NCBI GenBank assembly: GCA_902727905.1
Contig: CACVAR010000057.1
Span: 1 to 8,777, forward strand
Origin: an uncultured Sulfurovum sp.
GTDB taxonomy: Bacteria > Campylobacterota > Campylobacteria > Campylobacterales > Sulfurovaceae
Direction of reading: 5' to 3'
DNA: 8,777 nt
Part shown: positions 5,621 through 8,777 of the stretch, one piece after another
How the letters are laid out: every line of letters starts with the position of its first letter
How positions within the stretch are numbered: the first letter of the stretch is position 1
Notes under the pieces: model-generated
Seen by the model: the letters and a program-made list of their open reading frames with translations, nothing else
Told to the model about the DNA's origin: nothing
Databases searched by the model: none
Made by a program: the position numbers and the translations under genes

Positions 5621-5833
5621 TTAATTAATCTCTTCTAATTCCTGCAATGCATGTTCCAAAATATTTTGTGGTGAAGATTGGTCTAATTTTGGAAGTATTT
5701 CAAGCATAACTTGCTCAACTAATTGGCTTTTCTTAAGTCCTAATCTATCAGATACCCTTTCTAGCATTTCAAGTAATTCTATATCAATTGTATATGTCAC
5801 TTTTTTCTTAGTTACAGGTCTATTGTTTTTCAT
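5621..5833 (-). CDS. Ribbon-helix-helix DNA-binding regulator (CopG-like)
   Basis: This is a 70-residue protein starting at the ATG at 5833, with AAGGA 7 nt upstream. After a basic N-terminus (KNNRPVTKKK) comes a beta strand (VTYTIDIE), two helices (LLEMLERVSDRLG and KKSQLVEQVMLEIL) and an acidic tail (about 50-70). This is the ribbon-helix-helix fold of CopG/Arc/MetJ dimers, in which the strand enters the DNA groove. Placed just upstream of the Rep_trans gene on the same strand, it is probably the copy-number or replication repressor of that module, comparable in role to RstR in CTX-type phages though of another fold. A tandem 10-bp repeat 24 nt upstream of its start is a good candidate operator, suggesting autoregulation. 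An antitoxin role is less likely because no toxin gene is next to it. Confidence 0.8.
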   Translation of the reverse strand: MKNNRPVTKKKVTYTIDIELLEMLERVSDRLGLKKSQLVEQVMLEILPKLDQSSPQNILEHALQELEEIN

Positions 5834-5856
5834 GTCTTTATCCTTAATTAATTCTA

Positions 5857-5876
5857 ACCATACTTTACCATACTTT
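5857..5876. promoter_or_regulatory. Tandem 10-bp repeat, candidate RHH operator
   Basis: ACCATACTTT occurs twice head to tail (5857-5866 and 5867-5876), just upstream of the RHH gene. RHH repressors bind short tandem sites as side-by-side dimers, and one 10-bp step equals one DNA helical turn. A TAGAAT -10-like box on the minus strand follows directly, so binding would block transcription of RHH and rep. This is inferred from position and spacing. Confidence 0.55.
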
Positions 5877-5950
5877 TCCTTTAGTGAATATTATGAATAG
5901 TTTTTATTTAGTTGTTGATGTTGGCTAATGAATGGGTGGCTTCTATAACA

Positions 5951-5971
5951 GGGGGTATTACTATAACCCCC
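5951..5971. terminator. GC-rich stem-loop upstream of the RHH gene
   Basis: GGGGGT and ACCCCC form a 6-bp stem with a 9-base loop, in the 164-bp gap between the RHH start and repeat copy 2. On the plus strand a T-rich stretch follows a few bases later (CTTATTTTTCTC). It may insulate the satellite-like module from read-through, or be part of an origin. I see no gene in the rest of this gap. Confidence 0.35.
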
Positions 5972-5997
5972 AACTTCTTATTTTTCTCAATAACTTA

Positions 5998-6456
5998 ATA
6001 CTTGTGTCTCAATTGGTTAATAACTGTTCAAGCGTTCGCTTCGCTCTCTATACGCTTCGCGTGAAAAACCTCCTTATCGCAGGGGCGAACGTCGTTATTT
6101 TCACGCTAAGCTTTATAGATATAAATTTCACTGTTAAGTAAACTGAAACTGAAACTGAAAATAATAAGAATTAAATGGAGAAACATACGCTATAAACTAT
6201 TAAAATAATAACCTCTTCATCCTTGACAGCATCAAGAAACCCCTGTGTCAAGTCCTAACGGAGCATGAGAATATGCGAGATACTAATGCTACGATAGAAC
6301 TATTATACAGGGGTTTAATGAAGCAGTAAAGGCGAGGTAATTTTTTTAATACTTTCTATCTACCCATGGGAGACAGGATTGGGGGTCACTGCGTGGGCTA
6401 TCGTTCGCCACTGGGCAACAAAGCATGAGGTTTAAAACTTTGAAAAATATCTCAAG
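5998..6456. repeat. 459-bp direct repeat R2
   Basis: This is the second copy of the intergenic repeat, at a constant offset of 2,198 bp from R1. Differences are T for A at 6017, G for A at 6026 and C for A at 6106. It lies between the RHH gene and the zot end. The interval from 5834 to 6634 holds only this repeat, an operator-like tandem repeat, a stem-loop and a 178-bp remnant region; no convincing gene is present. If the satellite-like unit were excised, R1 and R2 would merge into the single intergenic region expected between the morphogenesis and replication modules. Confidence 0.9.
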
Positions 6457-6568
6457 CACCCCCCATAGGCATTATCCCCACTACGTTATTACCATGTCCT
6501 ATGTAAGCGTGAATATCGCCCCATTTTCTGCATTTACGAGAGTAAGTTTTGGGTTTGATTTTTGATGG
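6452..6568 (-). pseudogene. Possible protein fragment between R2 and zot
   Basis: A 38-codon open frame without a start codon runs from after a TAG at 6571 and ends with a TGA just inside R2. Its translation (for example KTYSRKCRKWGDIHAYIGHG) has the varied composition of real protein rather than AT-rich noise. A neighbouring frame over about 6504-6613 (for example AKQQKEQPYGYIFSHQKS) also looks protein-like. Together they may be a frameshifted gene end cut by formation of the repeat boundary. I do not recognise the family, and the signal is weak. Confidence 0.3.
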
Positions 6569-6634
6569 CTAAAGATATAGCCGTAGGGTTGTTCTTTTTG
6601 CTGTTTAGCTTCGCTCTATATGCCTATATTATAA

Positions 6635-7669
6635 CTATATTGAGGTCGGAAGAATGCTAGGCTTATCTTTCTTAATATCATCATCAAAAATTGAAAGACG
6701 AGTTCCATCATAAATTATGCGTTCCGAAGAATAATGTTCGTCCAAGGAAACGAAAAGAATTTCAGCATCCAAAAGAGAATAGATAACATCTCTTTTATGT
6801 GCAGGAAAATTAATAAAATTAGGAATATCACAGGAATAATAAGCATCATAATTATATACGACCGTACAGGTTGCAAACTTTTTGTTTGAATAGTCAACTT
6901 TAGGAGGTTTTACTACAGTTGATGATAATGGTTTAGACACAGATACAGGAAGAACAGACACAGGTAATGTTTCACGTGAAACATCTTCAGAACTAAACAT
7001 ATCCAAAGCATAGCTAAAACCATAAAAAAGAGCAAAAATGAAAAGAATTAAAATAAGGATAGGGAAAATTACAACATTTTTCTTCTTAACCTTTCCACCA
7101 CTACCATAAAGGGAAAAAACATTATCATCAATAGTAAGATTGTCCTTTTTGAGATAATTTGAAGAATTAGCAGGTAGACCCAAATAATGATTATACCTTA
7201 TTTTATTGGGAACAAACTGCTTAGATGGGTTTAGAGCTTCATAGACATTGTTAAAAATTCGATGGTCGGTATGAATACCCAAAACAAGTTGAGAAATAAG
7301 AATAAGCTCAATGTTAAAATGACGATGATAGGTAACAAACCAGTTTAAAATATCACTTTTCTTATTGAAAAAGTTTTGAGCCTCATCTATAACAATTAGC
7401 TTAAGACCATCAGAAATATTATTAAGCTCATTATATTTAGAATTAAGCTCTTTATCAGAAATATTATTATTAGCTTGATACATAGCATAAAGAGGGGTAA
7501 GTATGTCACTCACAAAACTACTAAAATTAAGCTGATTAATATTTCCATCAATTCTTATCTCATTTATATTTGTTAAAATTTGAACATAGTTTTTTCTATC
7601 TTCAAATATTTTCTTTGTAGCCCTGTAACTTTTTCCTGAACCTTGAACACCAATAATTAAATCTGCCAC
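6635..7669 (-). CDS. zot: Zot/pI-like assembly ATPase
   Basis: This is a 344-residue inner-membrane protein that starts at a GTG (7669) with a strong AGGAG 6 nt upstream. The cytoplasmic domain (1-198) has Walker A GVQGSGKS (7-14, Lys13) and Walker B LKLIVIDEAQ (89-98, Asp95-Glu96), followed by the sensor-like ILISQ. A single membrane span covers about 199-221. The periplasmic part (222-344) holds a Pro/Ser/Val-rich linker and a small domain with Cys268 and Cys280, possibly a disulfide. This is the layout of the Zot/pI family, which uses ATP to drive extrusion of phage DNA through the coat. Family members are usually about 350-430 aa, so this one is slightly short. It follows the pVI-like gene across a 178-bp spacer. 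Residues 230-234 (VSRET) are encoded by a perfect parS palindrome. No pIV secretin gene follows. Confidence 0.9.
   Translation of the reverse strand: MADLIIGVQGSGKSYRATKKIFEDRKNYVQILTNINEIRIDGNINQLNFSSFVSDILTPLYAMYQANNNISDKELNSKYNELNNISDGLKLIVIDEAQNFFNKKSDILNWFVTYHRHFNIELILISQLVLGIHTDHRIFNNVYEALNPSKQFVPNKIRYNHYLGLPANSSNYLKKDNLTIDDNVFSLYGSGGKVKKKNVVIFPILILILFIFALFYGFSYALDMFSSEDVSRETLPVSVLPVSVSKPLSSTVVKPPKVDYSNKKFATCTVVYNYDAYYSCDIPNFINFPAHKRDVIYSLLDAEILFVSLDEHYSSERIIYDGTRLSIFDDDIKKDKPSILPTSI
6967..6984. promoter_or_regulatory. parS-like ParB binding site, copy 2, inside zot
   Basis: This is the same 18-bp palindrome ATGTTTCACGTGAAACAT as at 2257-2274, here inside coding DNA for the periplasmic linker of Zot just after its membrane span. 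The bases around it match the first copy too, giving a 22-bp identity. Keeping a perfect site inside a gene points to selection on the DNA itself, with the linker tolerating the residues VSRET. Confidence 0.85.
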
Positions 7670-7847
7670 GTGTAACTCCTAGTAACTTTGTGAATATTAG
7701 TAACACAAGAAAAAATATATACAACTAAGGTAGATATAAGATAACTTGTGAAACATTGCGTAGGAGGGGCATATTAAAGATTTCAAACCCTACCCCTAAC
7801 CCTAGTATTAAAAAATGATTTTGAACGATTTTCGACTTTTGGTAACA
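7670..7847. other. 178-bp spacer between the pVI-like gene and zot
   Basis: No gene is visible. This is the only sizeable gap within the structural genes. It holds three C-tracts (7788-7790, 7793-7796, 7800-7802; G-tracts on the coding strand), a parS half-site GTGAAACAT (7748-7756) and, next to zot, two GTTACTA repeats ending in its ribosome binding site. A TATATT box near 7710-7720 could serve a zot promoter, but I see no convincing -35 box. Confidence 0.4.
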
Positions 7848-8177
7848 CTATATTCTCATTAGAAAACTAAAAAATAGCAATACATATTTTGTTGTAAGCA
7901 AAGAACCTATAGCAGAGATAACAAGACCAGCGACAACATAAAATTGAACAAGAAGAGAATTCAAAAAAGAAACCAAACCAAGTTTAGATGAAACGCAACC
8001 TAGATTTATAGAAGCAACATCACCAAGACCTCCAAAGGAAGAATTAAAAAAACTAATCAATATGGAAACACCAACATCCATATATCCAAAAAATAAAGAT
8101 GCAAAAGTAACAAAAACCCCAAATTTAATCAGCCTTATCGTTAAACTTGCAGTATCGACAACTGGAATACCAAGCAT
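7848..8177 (-). CDS. Small multi-span membrane protein (pVI / DUF2523-like)
   Basis: This is a 109-residue hydrophobic protein starting at the ATG at 8177, with AAAGGA about 7 nt upstream and 12 nt after the stop of the pIII-like gene. It has membrane-spanning stretches at about 13-44 (one or two spans), 68-94 and 96-108, with a Gly/Ser-rich loop and Cys61 between them. In Ff phages pVI (112 aa) sits between genes III and I and, with pIII, caps the virion end that leaves the cell last. In many other inoviruses a DUF2523 protein fills the same slot directly before zot. Size, hydrophobicity and position agree with this. Sequence identity was not testable here. Confidence 0.72.
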   Translation of the reverse strand: MLGIPVVDTASLTIRLIKFGVFVTFASLFFGYMDVGVSILISFFNSSFGGLGDVASINLGCVSSKLGLVSFLNSLLVQFYVVAGLVISAIGSLLTTKYVLLFFSFLMRI

Positions 8178-8189
8178 AGAAAAATCCTT

Positions 8190-8777
8190 TTATAAAAATT
8201 TAGAAACAACAATAAATCCTTTATAATACATTAAAAAGCTAACGTAAATAAAGAGAAAAGACCAAAGAGAATCTAAATGGGGTCGAATAGTATCAAGCGT
8301 TTCACCAACAGGAAATTCAAAAGTTCCATAACTCAAACTAGTTGAAAAAGAACAGGAAGAAGAAGAATCCTGAAAAACTGGGGGAACACCTAAATTATAA
8401 TTAACAACAGAGGAAAAGCTAGAAGTTATACCACCAACTCCATTATCAAAAATAGAGCCTAAGCCCTCAAAGGATGAAATATCGTGTTCATCTTGTTCCA
8501 GTGAATCCCTTATGTCTGAAAGAGCTTCACCATTTGAAGATAATTCTGAACCTAAATTATTAATTGAATCATTTATGGTGTTAAGATTATTTGAATTTGT
8601 TACAGAAGCATTATTAATTGAGCTGTTTATCGTATTCAAATTATTAGAATTTGTTACAGAAGCATTATTAATTGAGCTGTTTATCGTATTCAAATTATTA
8701 GAATTTGTTACAGAAGCATTATTAATTGAGCTGTTTATCGTATTCAAATTATTAGAATTTGTTACAGAAGCATTATT
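8190..8777 (-). CDS. Adsorption / minor coat protein (pIII-like), C-terminal part
   Basis: This is the continuation of the gene that starts at 1264. The frame is open through the window end (codon at 8777-8775), so the apparent TTG start at 8747 is not real. It begins with the 18-residue repeats TINSSINNASVTNSNNLN, three exact in the merged gene plus a variant at each end. It then has a Ser/Asp-rich region, a Gly/Ser/Val-rich stretch, a CxF motif (SSSSCSFSTS), and a C-terminal domain with LDTIRPHLDSLW followed by a membrane span (WSFLFIYVSFLMYYKGFIVV) and a short basic end. A C-terminal membrane anchor is required in pIII, which stays in the inner membrane until virion release. The gene stops 12 nt before the pVI-like gene. 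The membrane-proximal part resembles minor coat proteins of many inoviruses. Confidence 0.85.
   Translation of the reverse strand, partial: NNASVTNSNNLNTINSSINNASVTNSNNLNTINSSINNASVTNSNNLNTINSSINNASVTNSNNLNTINDSINNLGSELSSNGEALSDIRDSLEQDEHDISSFEGLGSIFDNGVGGITSSFSSVVNYNLGVPPVFQDSSSSCSFSTSLSYGTFEFPVGETLDTIRPHLDSLWSFLFIYVSFLMYYKGFIVVSKFL
8593..8777 (-). repeat. 54-bp tandem repeat array in the pIII-like gene (continues at 1-127)
   Basis: A 54-bp unit, encoding 18 residues, repeats perfectly over 185 bases (3.4 units). The end coincides with 1-127. Spacing of the hydrophobic residues (L, I, I, A) fits a heptad plus hendecad pattern (7+11=18), as in surface coiled-coil stalks, although the residues are mostly Asn and Ser. 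Since the perfect array is longer than the terminal overlap, the true copy number may be higher than shown. Confidence 0.88.

Larger units (their letters stand above)
3800..5997. mobile_element. Candidate integrated satellite/plasmid replicon (repeat + Rep_trans + RHH)
   Basis: The 2,198-bp unit consists of one 459-bp repeat, the Rep_trans-like gene and the ribbon-helix-helix gene, and is followed by a second copy of the repeat. A single crossover between the repeats would release a 2.2-kb circle carrying its own initiator and regulator plus the shared intergenic region. It would leave a 6,452-bp phage with a standard gene order. RS1 of the CTX phage is a known example of a small satellite (repressor plus initiator genes) that uses its helper's morphogenesis proteins. 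No integrase or transposase and no target-site duplication are visible, so homologous recombination is the likely route. A false join of two circles during assembly is the main alternative. Confidence 0.55.

Noticed and set aside
5932..6141. Plus-strand 69-codon ORF running into R2
   Set aside because: It is the only sizeable plus-strand ORF, has no convincing ribosome binding site, and most of it lies in the structured intergenic repeat; composition follows the hairpin DNA.
8190..8747. Stand-alone 185-residue Asn/Ser repeat protein starting at 8747
   Set aside because: The TTG start is inside the repeat array and the frame is open to the window end; it is the C-terminal part of the circular pIII-like gene.

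Overview
The window looks like the complete circular genome of a filamentous phage (Inoviridae-type), written out linearly with a terminal overlap. Bases 1-127 are identical to bases 8651-8777, so the closed circle is about 8,650 bp. All credible genes lie on the minus strand, and most have a clear Shine-Dalgarno sequence (AAGGA or AGGAG) 6-8 nt upstream. The DNA is AT-rich. Signal peptides, a Zot/pI-type assembly ATPase and many small membrane proteins point to a Gram-negative host. The host genus cannot be read from the sequence.

Reading along the minus strand from the replication genes, the order is: HUH replication initiator (2319-3758), a perfect parS-like palindrome (2257-2274), a small ssDNA-binding protein (1986-2231), the major coat protein with signal peptide (1691-1894), and a terminator-like hairpin (1669-1684). 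Three tiny membrane proteins follow (1540-1647, 1389-1535, 1267-1389; the last two overlap by one base). Next is a large adsorption protein that crosses the ends of the window (1264 down to 1, continuing at 8650 down to 8190, about 574 aa), then a pVI/DUF2523-like membrane protein (7848-8177) and the Zot/pI ATPase (6635-7669). This is the Ff-type order (V, coat, small coat proteins, III, VI, I). No secretin (pIV) gene is present, so virion exit probably uses a host secretin.

Between zot and the HUH rep lies an unusual block. Two nearly identical 459-bp direct repeats (3800-4258 and 5998-6456; 3 mismatches) flank a second replication module: a Rep_trans-like initiator (4277-5548) and a ribbon-helix-helix regulator (5621-5833) with a tandem 10-bp operator-like repeat upstream. 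Removing one repeat plus this module (2,198 bp) leaves a circle of about 6.45 kb, a normal inovirus size. The block therefore looks like a small satellite or plasmid replicon that shares the phage's intergenic (origin/packaging) region and is fused to it. It could also be an assembly chimera of two co-resident circles.

The most striking small signal is two exact copies of the 16-bp bacterial chromosomal parS consensus, each inside an 18-bp perfect palindrome. One sits just downstream of a candidate promoter for the ssDNA-binding protein gene and the other lies inside the zot coding sequence. They suggest that the phage recruits, or is bound by, the host chromosome-segregation protein ParB.
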